A stretch of 64,000 nucleotides of DNA from Tautonia plasticadhaerens (GTDB lineage: Bacteria; Planctomycetota; Planctomycetia; Isosphaerales; Isosphaeraceae): NCBI RefSeq assembly GCF_007752535.1, contig NZ_CP036426.1, positions 3,348,001 to 3,412,000 of the forward strand, given 5' to 3'. A program made the position numbers and the translations under genes. A model generated the notes under the pieces. That model made no database searches, had not been told where the DNA came from, and was given only the letters and a program-made list of their open reading frames with translations. Of this stretch, positions 25,808 through 33,974 are shown in pieces. How positions within the stretch are numbered: position 1 is the stretch's first letter; the number at the start of each line of letters is the position of its first letter.

Positions 25808-25907
25808 GCCTATCCTCTCGCTGCAGCGGACCCGGCCCGCCGCGGCGGTTCCTGGTATCATCAAGCTAACCCTCGGCGGGTCGGTCCGCTGAGCTTGGGC
25901 GTTAGGC
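25808..25907 (+). other. attC site 2 (mutated R'' box)
   Basis: R' is GTTAGGC at 25901-25907, and the arms GCTGCAGCGGACC / GGTCCGCTGAGC are intact. The R'' box reads GCCTATC (25808-25814) instead of GCCTAAC, which removes the TAA stop of the cassette gene and may weaken recombination. The central loop differs from site 1. Confidence 0.88.
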
Positions 25908-25931
25908 GGCAGAGTCCCGCAGGAGTTCCCC

Positions 25932-26429
25932 GTGAGGCTCCGCTATTCGATCTCGCGGTTGATGGCCCTCGTCCTGGTCATCGCAATCGGCCTGGCCGCC
26001 GCGATGGCCGGCGCGTTCACGTTCGCCGTCGTCGCGTTGTCTGCGGCAACCCTTTGCGCGTTGCTTCGGCATGGCCCGAGTCGGGCGTTCTTCACGGGAT
26101 GCGCAGTGTTCGGCTGGGGCTTCATGTTGCTGGCGTTCGGCGCGGGTCAGGAGGTTCGGATGTCACTCCCAACGATTCGGCCCATCCGCCGGATCTATGA
26201 GGCTGTCTACGGCCCCGGACCGACAACGTTCAAGTCGCCGGAAGATGCCGGGCAGTGGATCATCCGGGTGGTCGAGGCCGTGAACGGGGCCATCACGATG
26301 GGTCACTCGCTGATCGCGCTGGCACTGGCTTTGATCGGTGGAACCCTCACGTGGGGCGTCACCCGTTGGTGGATGGGCAGAGAGAACCGGGGACTGGCCC
26401 GGACCATCGTCGGCGGCCCGATCCCCTAA
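25932..26429 (+). CDS. Cassette 3: small membrane protein
   Basis: The 165-residue protein starts MRLRYSISRLMALVLVIAIG. It has about four hydrophobic helices (residues 10-45, 55-75 and 120-145) and a short charged C-terminus. The N-terminus RYSISRLMALVLVIAIGLA is typical of planctomycete small membrane proteins of unknown function. The GTG start at 25932 is supported by AGGAG six bases upstream. The stop codon TAA is part of the R'' box of attC3, as expected for a cassette gene. No enzymatic motif is present. Confidence 0.75.
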   Translation: MRLRYSISRLMALVLVIAIGLAAAMAGAFTFAVVALSAATLCALLRHGPSRAFFTGCAVFGWGFMLLAFGAGQEVRMSLPTIRPIRRIYEAVYGPGPTTFKSPEDAGQWIIRVVEAVNGAITMGHSLIALALALIGGTLTWGVTRWWMGRENRGLARTIVGGPIP

Positions 26430-26523
26430 CCTCGCGCTGCAGCGGACCCGGCCCGCCGCCTCGCATTCTGGTCAGTCATCGGTTTCCCTCGGGGGGCCGG
26501 TCCGCTGAGCTTGGTCGTTAGGC
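26424..26523 (+). other. attC site 3
   Basis: R'' is CCCTAAC (26424-26430) and R' is GTTAGGC (26517-26523). The arms and the extra G in L'' are as in site 1; the central loop is TTCTGGTCAGTCATCGG. The stop of the cassette 3 gene lies in R''. Confidence 0.92.
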
Positions 26524-26540
26524 GGCGGGGAGTCAGGCCG

Positions 26541-26984
26541 ATGACCACGCGGGAGGTGCTCAATCGGAAGGCGTTCTACTGTAGAGTGTCGTTCCACATC
26601 GGCGTCGCCGTGGTCCTCGGCTGGATCGTCGTCATAACGTGCATGATCATCCCGCCTTCTCCGGGATTTTCGACAGAACCGGAAGATTCCTGGGTGATCG
26701 GCATTCATGTCGGCACGATCGCGGGCGGCAGCCTCCTGATGGCGGCTAGTGGGATCTGTTCGGCGTTGGTCCTCCGCTGCCCTTGGTGCAATGGCGAGCT
26801 GACTTCGGCGGTGAATGAGGCCGTCCGCATCAAGAAGTTGACCCCGAACCATTACATCATGAATCTGGACTGCGTGACGTGCTGCCCGCACTGCACGAGG
26901 TTGCTGGATGAGAAGTGGCCCGTGAGGGGCGAGGTCGAGAAATTCCCCAAGAAGAGCAAGTCGTGGGACGACGAACTCGCCTAA
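26541..26984 (+). CDS. Cassette 4: membrane protein with zinc-ribbon
   Basis: The 147-residue protein has two transmembrane helices (about residues 18-38 and 55-75) followed by a soluble tail with two CxxC knuckles, CPWC near residue 80 and CPHC near 117, preceded by CVTC. Together they could bind zinc. The ATG at 26541 begins 18 bases after attC3. The TAA stop is inside the R'' box of attC4. No homologue was recognised; a membrane-tethered metal-binding or signalling role is only a guess. Confidence 0.75.
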   Translation: MTTREVLNRKAFYCRVSFHIGVAVVLGWIVVITCMIIPPSPGFSTEPEDSWVIGIHVGTIAGGSLLMAASGICSALVLRCPWCNGELTSAVNEAVRIKKLTPNHYIMNLDCVTCCPHCTRLLDEKWPVRGEVEKFPKKSKSWDDELA

Positions 26985-27072
26985 CCTCGCGCTGCAGCGG
27001 ACCCCGGCCGCCGCGGCGCGTTCTCCTTCGACTCACGGTCTAACCGGCGGCCGGGTCCGCTGAGCTTGGGCG
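26979..27072 (+). other. attC site 4, split by an IS at the crossover point
   Basis: R'' GCCTAAC (26979-26985), L'', L' and the first base G of R' are present. The rest of R', TTAGGC, is found at 28546-28551 beyond the insertion element. Removing 27073-28545 restores GGGCG-TTAGGCGGCGG, a perfect continuation like that of sites 2 and 6. Confidence 0.92.
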
Positions 27073-27400
27073 ACTATGAAGCCGGGGGTAGGTCAAGCGG
27101 TCGGCGGACGTTTTCTTCGGCAGTGGCTCAGCTCCTCGGCTCGCCTGGTCGCATCGAGAAACGCCTTCGGATGCACTCGACTCTCCGAGGTCTCGGACCG
27201 ACGTCCGGCCTCATTCATCCGATGCGGCCCGCCGCTCATCCGTCCGGTCGCACTCGTCGGGCCGCTCGGGGCGGCTCGCGCCGTGCCATCAAAGCTCCGA
27301 GCTGACGGGCGCGGGTCCTCCGGCGGGCCTCGGGCGACGCGGGCGGCGTCGCGTGGTTCAAATTTTTATTCGTGAATATGAGGAGGCGATCATCGGGCCG
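27073..27400 (-). ncRNA. Long non-coding 3' end of the IS1111-type element (candidate bridge RNA region)
   Basis: These 328 bases follow the transposase gene and carry no convincing ORF. In IS1111-group elements the corresponding region encodes a structured bridge RNA that pairs with target and donor DNA. An AT-rich block (AAATTTTTATTCG near 27360) precedes several GC-rich stem-like segments. The RNA itself is inferred from family knowledge, not folded here. Confidence 0.4.
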
Positions 27401-28456
27401 CTACGGCGACGGCGGGCAGCCGGCCAGCCTCGGGTCCCACGGCCGGCCGTCGCGGAGCATCGCCCAGCAGCGCACCAGCAGCTTGCGGGCCACCGCCACC
27501 AACGCCTGCTTGCGCCGGGTCACCTGGCCGCGACTAATGCGTGCCACCAGCTTCGCCGCCCAGGCGTTGTACCGCAGCATCAGCCACGCCGCCTCGACGA
27601 GCACCTTGCGCAGCAGGCCCGGCCCGCGGCGGGTGATCCGGCCGAGGCGGTCCGTCGCGCCGGACTGGAACTGCTTCGGCACCAGCCCGGCGTACGCCGA
27701 GACCTGGCCGGCGGTGGCGAAGCGGCCGGCGTCGTCGAGGGCGGCGACCACGACCTCGGCGGTGCAGCGGCCCACGCCGGGGATCGTCCTCAGGAGTTGC
27801 ACGCGCGAGTCGCCGTCCGCGTGTCCCACCAGCTTGGCGTCGACGCATCGGATCTGCTCGATCAGGGCCTCCAGGGCGGCCAGCTCCAGGGCCAGCTCGC
27901 CGCGCCACAGCTCCCGCGGCCCGCAGTCGGCCAGCGGCCGGGCCCAGGCGGCGATCGCCGCGCGGCCGGCCTCGGTCCAGGCCCGGTGGCCGACCGGCGC
28001 CGCCAGGCCCTGGCCCTGCAAGAGGGCGCGGATGCGGTCCCGGATCGCCGTGCGGCGACCGATGAGCTTATCCCGATACGCGACGATCTCCCGATATTGG
28101 CGGGCCTCCGGCGAGGGGACGTGGACGCTCGGCAGCTCGCCGAGGGCGGCCATGCGGGCCAGCTTCTTGGCGTCGTCGCGGTCGGTCTTGCGCTTGACCT
28201 TGCGCCAGCTCCAGGCCTCGGTCATGGTGTCGGCGACGAGGAATTCCAGGCCCAGCTCGCGGCAGGTGTCGGCGAGCCGGCCGCTGACGGTGCAGGCCTC
28301 GAAGGCGACGAGGTCGGGTCGGGCGCGGTCGAGCATCCCCCTGAGGGCGTCGGGGTCGGTGGGGATGGTGGCGTAGGCGGCCTCCTGGGTGGCGGTGTCG
28401 TAGGAGCGGGCGACGCCCTTGAACTTGCCGAGGTCGATGCCGATGATGGTGGCCAT
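27401..28456 (-). CDS. IS110/IS1111-family transposase (DEDD)
   Basis: The 351-residue transposase has the RuvC-like DEDD domain at the N-terminus: Asp8 in IIGIDLGK, Glu in VAFEAC near residue 48 and the pair in KTDRDDAKKLA near 92-95. The C-terminal transposase_20 domain has LLRTIPGVGRCTAEVV (helix-hairpin-helix) and TAGQVSAYAGLVPKQFQSG, with the conserved serine. The start at 28456 (MATIIGIDLG) is preferred over the upstream 28498. The protein looks intact, so the element may be active. Confidence 0.95.
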   Translation of the reverse strand: MATIIGIDLGKFKGVARSYDTATQEAAYATIPTDPDALRGMLDRARPDLVAFEACTVSGRLADTCRELGLEFLVADTMTEAWSWRKVKRKTDRDDAKKLARMAALGELPSVHVPSPEARQYREIVAYRDKLIGRRTAIRDRIRALLQGQGLAAPVGHRAWTEAGRAAIAAWARPLADCGPRELWRGELALELAALEALIEQIRCVDAKLVGHADGDSRVQLLRTIPGVGRCTAEVVVAALDDAGRFATAGQVSAYAGLVPKQFQSGATDRLGRITRRGPGLLRKVLVEAAWLMLRYNAWAAKLVARISRGQVTRRKQALVAVARKLLVRCWAMLRDGRPWDPRLAGCPPSP

Positions 28457-28569
28457 GGCCGTGGGGCTCCGCTGCGAGGTGGCATCGGGAGTCGTCAACC
28501 AACTCGAGGTTACCTCAAGGCGGCCCCACGGCTTACATGGATTCTTTAGGCGGCGGTCGGGAGAAGACC

Positions 28570-29013
28570 ATGGACGCGAAGGCGATGGTGAGCTTCCTCC
28601 TCGACGCGTTTCCCGGGGTCGAGACCACCGAGGCGTTCGGCTACAAGTTCTTCTTCTACGCCGATGAGCGCAGGCTTCCGTTCGCCACGCTCGCCTCGTC
28701 GGACAACGAGCATGACCGCGTTTCCAACCTGGACCGGCCAGGGGTTTTCCGGCTGAACATCGGCGTCTCTCGAGAGACGTTTCAGGACCTCTTCGGCGCG
28801 AGCAAGGTCGATGTCAGCTCCTACGATTTCACGGAACTGGACAGGATTATGCCGCATCCGGATTACGCGGCGCAGAACTTCGTCTGTGTCTTGAACCCGG
28901 AGGAGAGCTTGGAGGCCGTGCGTTCTCTACTGACTGAGGCCTACGGCCTAGCCGTTCGCCGACACGAGAGGCGCCAGCCGACAGGCGGGTCAGAGACCGA
29001 TGATCCCGCCTGA
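28570..29013 (+). CDS. Cassette 5: DUF6194-family protein
   Basis: The 147-residue soluble protein matches the pattern of DUF6194: FPGVETTEAFGYKFFFYADE near the start, FRLNIGVSRETFQDLFG in the middle and YDFTELDRIMPHPDYAAQNF plus VCVLNP near the end. The family is of unknown function and is known mostly from actinomycetes, which would fit lateral acquisition. GGGAGAAG upstream supports the ATG at 28570. The TGA stop lies in the R'' box (GCCTGAC) of attC5. The leading junction TTAGGC at 28546 directly follows the IS1111-type element. Confidence 0.8.
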   Translation: MDAKAMVSFLLDAFPGVETTEAFGYKFFFYADERRLPFATLASSDNEHDRVSNLDRPGVFRLNIGVSRETFQDLFGASKVDVSSYDFTELDRIMPHPDYAAQNFVCVLNPEESLEAVRSLLTEAYGLAVRRHERRQPTGGSETDDPA

Positions 29014-29108
29014 CCTCGCGCTGCAGCGGACCCGGCCCGCAGCGGCGCTTCATGATCGTTCGATCGCTTCCCCTCGGAGGGCCGGTCCGCTGAGCTTGGT
29101 CGTTAGGC
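29008..29108 (+). other. attC site 5
   Basis: R'' is GCCTGAC (29008-29014) and R' is GTTAGGC (29102-29108). The arms are GCTGCAGCGGACC / GGTCCGCTGAGC. The total is 101 bases; the central loop differs from other sites. Confidence 0.9.
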
Positions 29109-29240
29109 GGCGGGGAGAGGTCCACGGGAGAAAAGGGACGTTCTATGATTTTTGGCATGTGAGCATTTTTGATGTCGTTTGTTCCATGTTCCCTGTGCGA
29201 CAGCCGATTCGGTGCATTGCGTCCCTGATGAGGAGCGACC

Positions 29241-30059
29241 ATGCGTCCTTCGACCCTTGCGTTGCGTTCGGGCTACGGCCCGCTCTGTGCCGCTCTCGTG
29301 TGGCTGGGTCTCGCCACCGAAGTCCGGGCCGAATGGCTGATCAACGTCGATTTCAACGCTCAAGACAGCCCGACGTACAGCGGGGCCGGCGTGCTGGGGG
29401 CGTCGGGAGACGTCTGGAACGGGATCGTCGGCACGTCCCACACCGGCGACATGCTGCTGGTCGACTCGGCGAACGCGGACACGGGCGTGACGCTGAGCTA
29501 CCGGGATTTCGATCCCGCCTCCGACGCCGCGGGGAGCGCCATCTTCGCGGGCACCCCGTACGATGCCCTCCTGCGCGACTACCTCATCGCCCCCGGCAAT
29601 GATCTCGGCTTCGCGGGCATCGTCACGTTCAGCGGCCTGACGCCGGGCGGCACGTATCGGCTCATCCTGTACTCCGTCGCGAATCTTCCCGACCGCGGCG
29701 CCACCTTCACCGCGAACGGGGACAGTCAGGTCGTGGTGCCGTCCGGCATCCCGGTCCTCGCCCAGGGCGACAACTACGCCGACTTCACCACCCGGGCCGA
29801 CGCGACGGGGATGATCACGATCACCGCCTCCAGCGGGGATGGATCCGAGGCGGACCTGAACGGCTTCCAGCTCCAGCAGCTCGCGACGGCGGTGATCCCC
29901 GAGCCCGCCTCGCTGGTCAACGTCCTGCTCGGCATCGCCCTGCTCGGCGGCGGGGTGGCATGCCGACGTCTGCGTGGGAATGCGCAAGCATCGGCCGAGC
30001 CGTCTAACCTCGCGCCGCAGCGGACCCGGCCCGCCGCGGCGGCTCCCTCTCATGCGTAG
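29241..30059 (+). CDS. Cassette 6: PEP-CTERM-anchored exported protein
   Basis: The 272-residue protein starts MRPSTLALRS with GAGGAG upstream. It has a signal peptide ending EVRAEW and a beta-rich body (INVDFNAQDSPTYSGAGVLG). A PEP-CTERM sorting tail follows: the motif VIPEPAS, a hydrophobic helix VNVLLGIALLGGGVA and the basic stop CRRLRG. PEP-CTERM proteins are processed by exosortase and linked to exopolysaccharide. The frame then runs on into attC6 (SNLAPQRTRPAAAAPSHA), so the last residues are encoded by the recombination site. No exosortase gene is in the window. Confidence 0.85.
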   Translation: MRPSTLALRSGYGPLCAALVWLGLATEVRAEWLINVDFNAQDSPTYSGAGVLGASGDVWNGIVGTSHTGDMLLVDSANADTGVTLSYRDFDPASDAAGSAIFAGTPYDALLRDYLIAPGNDLGFAGIVTFSGLTPGGTYRLILYSVANLPDRGATFTANGDSQVVVPSGIPVLAQGDNYADFTTRADATGMITITASSGDGSEADLNGFQLQQLATAVIPEPASLVNVLLGIALLGGGVACRRLRGNAQASAEPSNLAPQRTRPAAAAPSHA

Positions 30060-30102
30060 GCTTTCCCTCGGAGGGCCGGTCCGCTGAGCTTGGGCGTTAG
30101 GC
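30002..30102 (+). other. attC site 6
   Basis: R'' is GTCTAAC (30002-30008), one base off the common box, and R' is GTTAGGC (30096-30102). L'' is GCCGCAGCGGACC, with one substitution; L' is intact. The cassette 6 frame passes through R'' without stopping, because TAA is out of frame here. Confidence 0.88.
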
Positions 30103-30126
30103 GGCGGGGAGCCGAATGGGGGTGTC

Positions 30127-30651
30127 ATGCCAGCGAATCTTGGTGCGACGGTCTTCATGATCGCCTCGCTGTTCCAGCCCAGTGCCCTCCTCACCCCGGC
30201 AGACTCGATCGAGTTGACGGCCGGGCCGGATGTTCGCGTCGGTTTCGACATGGCTGTTTGGAAGCCTCTCTCGCCTCTCCGTCGACCTGAGCCGGGCGCG
30301 TATCAATCCATGACCTGGGCGATCGAGAAGCCCGAGTGGATCCAGATCACCGTGACGAGCGGTCCCGAACAGAAGACCGAGGTCGACCACCGGCGGGAAT
30401 TGCTCTTTGCCCAGCAATTCAGGGGTGATCCCGCTGAACTCGTGCGCGAACGCAGGGGGACAGTCTCGGATCGGGATTGGCTAGTCCTCGAGTTCCGCAA
30501 CCCGAACACGCGCCCTCCGCGGAGCGAAATTCACTACTTCCTGCAAACCTCCGATGGCTGCGTCACGCTCTTCCTCGTCTGTGAGGAAGCCGATTTTGCC
30601 GAGCATCGAGACGCGACCGAGTCGTTTCTCGGCGAGATTCAAGTCAAGTGA
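30127..30651 (+). CDS. Cassette 7: uncharacterised protein
   Basis: The 174-residue protein starts MPANLGATVFMIASLFQPSA, a possible signal peptide or weak anchor. The body has alternating beta-type sequence (WIQITVTSGPEQKTEVDH, DWLVLEFRN, SEIHYFLQTSDGCVTLFLVC). It ends FLGEIQVK, like small exported sensor or lipoprotein-like proteins. It begins 25 bases after attC6, as do the other cassette genes, but no attC follows, so the cassette is truncated or is the last one before lost sequence. The function is not recognised. Confidence 0.68.
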   Translation: MPANLGATVFMIASLFQPSALLTPADSIELTAGPDVRVGFDMAVWKPLSPLRRPEPGAYQSMTWAIEKPEWIQITVTSGPEQKTEVDHRRELLFAQQFRGDPAELVRERRGTVSDRDWLVLEFRNPNTRPPRSEIHYFLQTSDGCVTLFLVCEEADFAEHRDATESFLGEIQVK

Positions 30652-31222
30652 GCGGGGCCAATGCCCGGGGTATCGACTTCTCACCCGCCTCCGGCGGGAT
30701 GGCACTGGCGAGGAGTCTCGATCTGGGTGCCCCAGGCTCCGCCAGTGCTCCACGCCCGCTCGGCACTGGCAGAGCCAGGGGCACCAGGGCGGACGAGGGA
30801 TGCAGAGGTCCGCGTACCGGCTCGGGCAGGGGTTGGGGTCGAGCCGGCAGCGGCAGGGGCGGGGACATTCGGGATGATTCGTTTGTCCCTGGATTGCTGG
30901 ATTTTGCTTGCGTGCCGGGGTGCCCGGGGCTAGAACTGCGTCGCCGGTCCGGCCTGGGGAGGGGGTGGGGGTCGGGGAGGCCCCGCTGAAGGGGGTCTCC
31001 CGGGTTGTCTTGATTCGGCGTGGTCGCCGATCGTTTCATTGCGTTGTTCCCCTCGCCGGTCCTGGTGGTCGCGCCCCCCTGGGCGGGGGTTCGGCGTCCG
31101 TCCGATCGTTGCTCCCGGCTCGGCGGTCGGACCGGCCGGCGGCGGGGGCGGTCGGCGCGGCGCCGCGCGGTCCTGCCTTGCCGTGGTCTGCTCGGTTTGT
31201 CTCGATTCCCGGAGTGGATGCG
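30652..31222. other. Right boundary of the cassette array, repeat-bearing intergenic region
   Basis: These 571 bases hold no attC. An imperfect inverted repeat runs from TGGGTGCCCCAGGCTCCGCC (30724) to the complementary GGCAGAGCCAGGGGCACCA (ending 30786), with CACTGGC copies around it at 30702 and 30764. The remainder is low-complexity, G-rich sequence without a convincing gene. The SD GGAG at about 31211 belongs to the next gene. Confidence 0.5.
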
Positions 31223-31822
31223 ATGATTCGGACGTGTCGATGGACGGCCCCGATGGGGGGGGTGCTCGCGCTGGTGGTGGTGGCGGGCCCGGCGTGGGCG
31301 GGGGGCGGCTCCGTGTCGAAGCCGTTCAAGATCAGCGGGGAGGGGATCGCCCCGATGGGCCTGCCGCTGCCCGGCCAGGGCGCCGGGCCGCACTGGATCG
31401 ACGGCCAGGCGACCCACCTCGGCCGGCATCACGGCGAGGGGACCGTGGTGACCGACACCGCGGTCGTCGACCTGGAGGACGGCGTCATCACCGGGGAATT
31501 CGGCGGGGGGTCCCCGTTCGTGTTCGAGGGGGCCAACGGCGACCTGCTGGTCACCTACTACGGCCGCCCGGAGTTCGGCGCGGAGGAGGTGGGGACCTTC
31601 ACGCTGGACATCCTCGGCGTGACGGCCGGCGGCGACCTGATCGTCGAGGCGGCGTGGGTCGCCGAGTTCGTGGTCCAGCCGGGGGCGAGCACGGGGAAGT
31701 TCCGCGGCGTGACCGGGAGCTGGATCATGTACGCCTACTCTGATCCGTTCGTGCTCGGCTCGACCGACCCGGCCGCCTACCGGTGGGAGGGGGAGGGTCG
31801 GCTCTCGTTCCCGAAGAAGTAG
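31223..31822 (+). CDS. Exported protein of unknown function
   Basis: The 199-residue protein starts MIRTCRWTAPMGGVLALVVV, with a signal peptide ending in PAWAGG. The mature part is a beta-rich single domain (SVSKPFKISGEGIAPMGLPL; VTDTAVVDLEDGVITGEFGG; STGKFRGVTGSWIMYAYS). The segment STGKFRGVTGSW resembles planctomycete and bacteroidete exported proteins with an allene-oxide-cyclase/dirigent-like beta barrel, but this is only a weak resemblance. The ATG at 31223 follows GGAG by eight bases. It is not part of the cassette array because no attC flanks it. Confidence 0.75.
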   Translation: MIRTCRWTAPMGGVLALVVVAGPAWAGGGSVSKPFKISGEGIAPMGLPLPGQGAGPHWIDGQATHLGRHHGEGTVVTDTAVVDLEDGVITGEFGGGSPFVFEGANGDLLVTYYGRPEFGAEEVGTFTLDILGVTAGGDLIVEAAWVAEFVVQPGASTGKFRGVTGSWIMYAYSDPFVLGSTDPAAYRWEGEGRLSFPKK

Positions 31823-31837
31823 CCCCCGGGCCCTCGC

Positions 31838-32080
31838 CGCGGCCCGCCGGTCCCAGCCCTTGCCCGGGTGCGGCGGGGCGGCCGTCGCCTGCCGGCGGCG
31901 GATCGGCCGGTCGCGGCCGAAGGCGCTGCCCTCCGGGTCGAGCACCGCGTCGGACGGGTCGGCGGCCGGGTCGTGCGGCGGGCCCGGGACCGGCGGCGCT
32001 TCTCCCGGGTGGCCGGCCAGGGCCTTCGGTGCGGCGTCCGCGGGTGGCCTCCCGCGGTGCGGGCGAGCGTTTCCGATTCG
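31838..32080 (-). pseudogene. Fragment of an STGPRT-type gene (paralogue of 20898-22268)
   Basis: Translation of the minus strand gives KALAGHPGEAPPVP...DPSDAVLDPEGSAFGRD and GKGWDRRAAARA. This aligns with [13 protein letters not shown]...[17 protein letters not shown] and [12 protein letters not shown] in the intact gene at 20898-22268. Frame changes, missing ends and the lack of a start show it is a relic of a second copy. Confidence 0.7.
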
Positions 32081-32316
32081 TCCAGCTTCACCTACTCGTG
32101 TCCACACAACCGGGGAGGCGGGAGGGGGCCGGTGCGGGGGCTCGAATCCCCCGAACGCGAAACGACCGGGAAAATTCGAGGGGCAGCCTCTGTACGATGG
32201 GGGCGTGAATGTCTATGATAGACGGGATCATTTCTCGAGATCGAGGGGCGGACAACCTGATTTTCCCGTTACTCAGGTGATTCCGCCAGCAGGGTCGTCA
32301 CGCCGGAGAAAGACGC

Positions 32317-32526
32317 TTGAACGCTCAACGATGCAAGCCGGCGGTCCTCGCCGCTGCGATGATTTCCAGCGCGCTGCTGATCGGGTCGGGCTGCGGCAAC
32401 TCGAACCAGACGGACGGGGAGCTTGTGACGCCGACGGAGGAAGTGGAGTCGTCGCGCGCGGCCATGTCAAACCAAATCGAGCAGAATCCCAACATGTACG
32501 CCCCCACGCAGCAGCGGGGACGTTAA
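32317..32526 (+). CDS. Small lipoprotein paired with a DUF1559 gene
   Basis: The 69-residue predicted lipoprotein has a hydrophobic signal (AVLAAAMISSALLIGSGC) with lipobox IGSGC. The mature part is short, polar and rich in Asn/Gln/Glu (NSNQTDGELVTPTEEVESS). A TTG at 32317 is the likely start, since GGAGAAAG lies just upstream and no in-frame ATG precedes the signal peptide. It lies 79 bases before a DUF1559 gene on the same strand, the same arrangement as at 17001-17183 with 16880. Function unknown. Confidence 0.68.
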   Translation: MNAQRCKPAVLAAAMISSALLIGSGCGNSNQTDGELVTPTEEVESSRAAMSNQIEQNPNMYAPTQQRGR

Positions 32527-32605
32527 CGGCCGTTCGGGGGGGATCCTCGTCCCCCCCGATTCATCCCTTGTCCCATCCATCACGAATCCACCGGACCAAT
32601 GACCC

Positions 32606-33679
<1,074 letters not shown>

Positions 33680-33974
33680 GGCCGTCCGGGGGGCCGGGAG
33701 GTTACCGCTCGGCCCTTTCATGACGCGTCCCCGAGGCCCCCAGGATGGTCGACCCGACCGTCCTGCGGGCCTCGTCCGTTGGGATCGATCCCGAGTGCCG
33801 GGGGTCGCCCGCCCCGCCGGGGTCCCGTCCCCCCGCCTCGGGGATCGCATGCCCGTCATTCGTCGTCCCCGGACACCGGGGATCGGCGCGGTTCCTCCCG
33901 GTCGTCGCGACGACTATGATCGGATGTATCGGACGGCCCGGGAGCCCCACGGCGGTCCGACGAAGGATCGACCC

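Larger units (their letters stand above)
24063..25814 (+). pseudogene. Cassette 2 gene split by an IS3-family element
   Basis: The 5' part (24063-24367) encodes MFDVDGFLAF...VESVTLDFGWDFPCG and runs into the IS at codon A of CMA. The 3' part resumes at 25702 with AKDIFPPALLAACGALGIGI and EVSVYSVSV. Removing the IS and one copy of GGC joins the two in frame (ICMA-KDIFPPAL), giving a protein of about 140 residues that looks like small uncharacterised cassette proteins with an FPP...LGIGIEVSVY tail. The native stop would have lain in the R'' box of attC2, but that box reads GCCTATC instead of GCCTAAC. A GTG at 24030 is an alternative start. The function is unknown. Confidence 0.75.
27073..28545 (-). 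mobile_element. IS110/IS1111-type element inserted in attC site 4
   Basis: The element is 1473 bp long and encodes a DEDD transposase on the minus strand. There are only 89 bases beyond the transposase start but 328 bases after its stop, the arrangement of the IS1111 subgroup. Subterminal inverted repeats are visible close to the ends: ATGAAGCCGGGGG a few bases inside 27073 and ATGTAAGCCGTGGGG on the opposite strand inside 28545. No target duplication is present, as expected for IS110 elements. The insertion is exactly between G and TTAGGC of the attC R' box. Confidence 0.9.

Noticed and set aside
23903-30102. The 100-bp palindromes as rho-independent terminators or simple REP elements
   Set aside because: They have conserved end boxes GCCTAAC/GTTAGGC, a fixed orientation, one extra base in L'' and gene stops inside R''. 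These are attC features that terminators do not share.
32135-32175. A tRNA T-arm-like segment (GGGGGCTCGAATCCCCC)
   Set aside because: The first loop base is C instead of T, and no acceptor, D-arm or anticodon arm can be fitted upstream. It could be a relic of a tRNA 3' end but cannot be supported.
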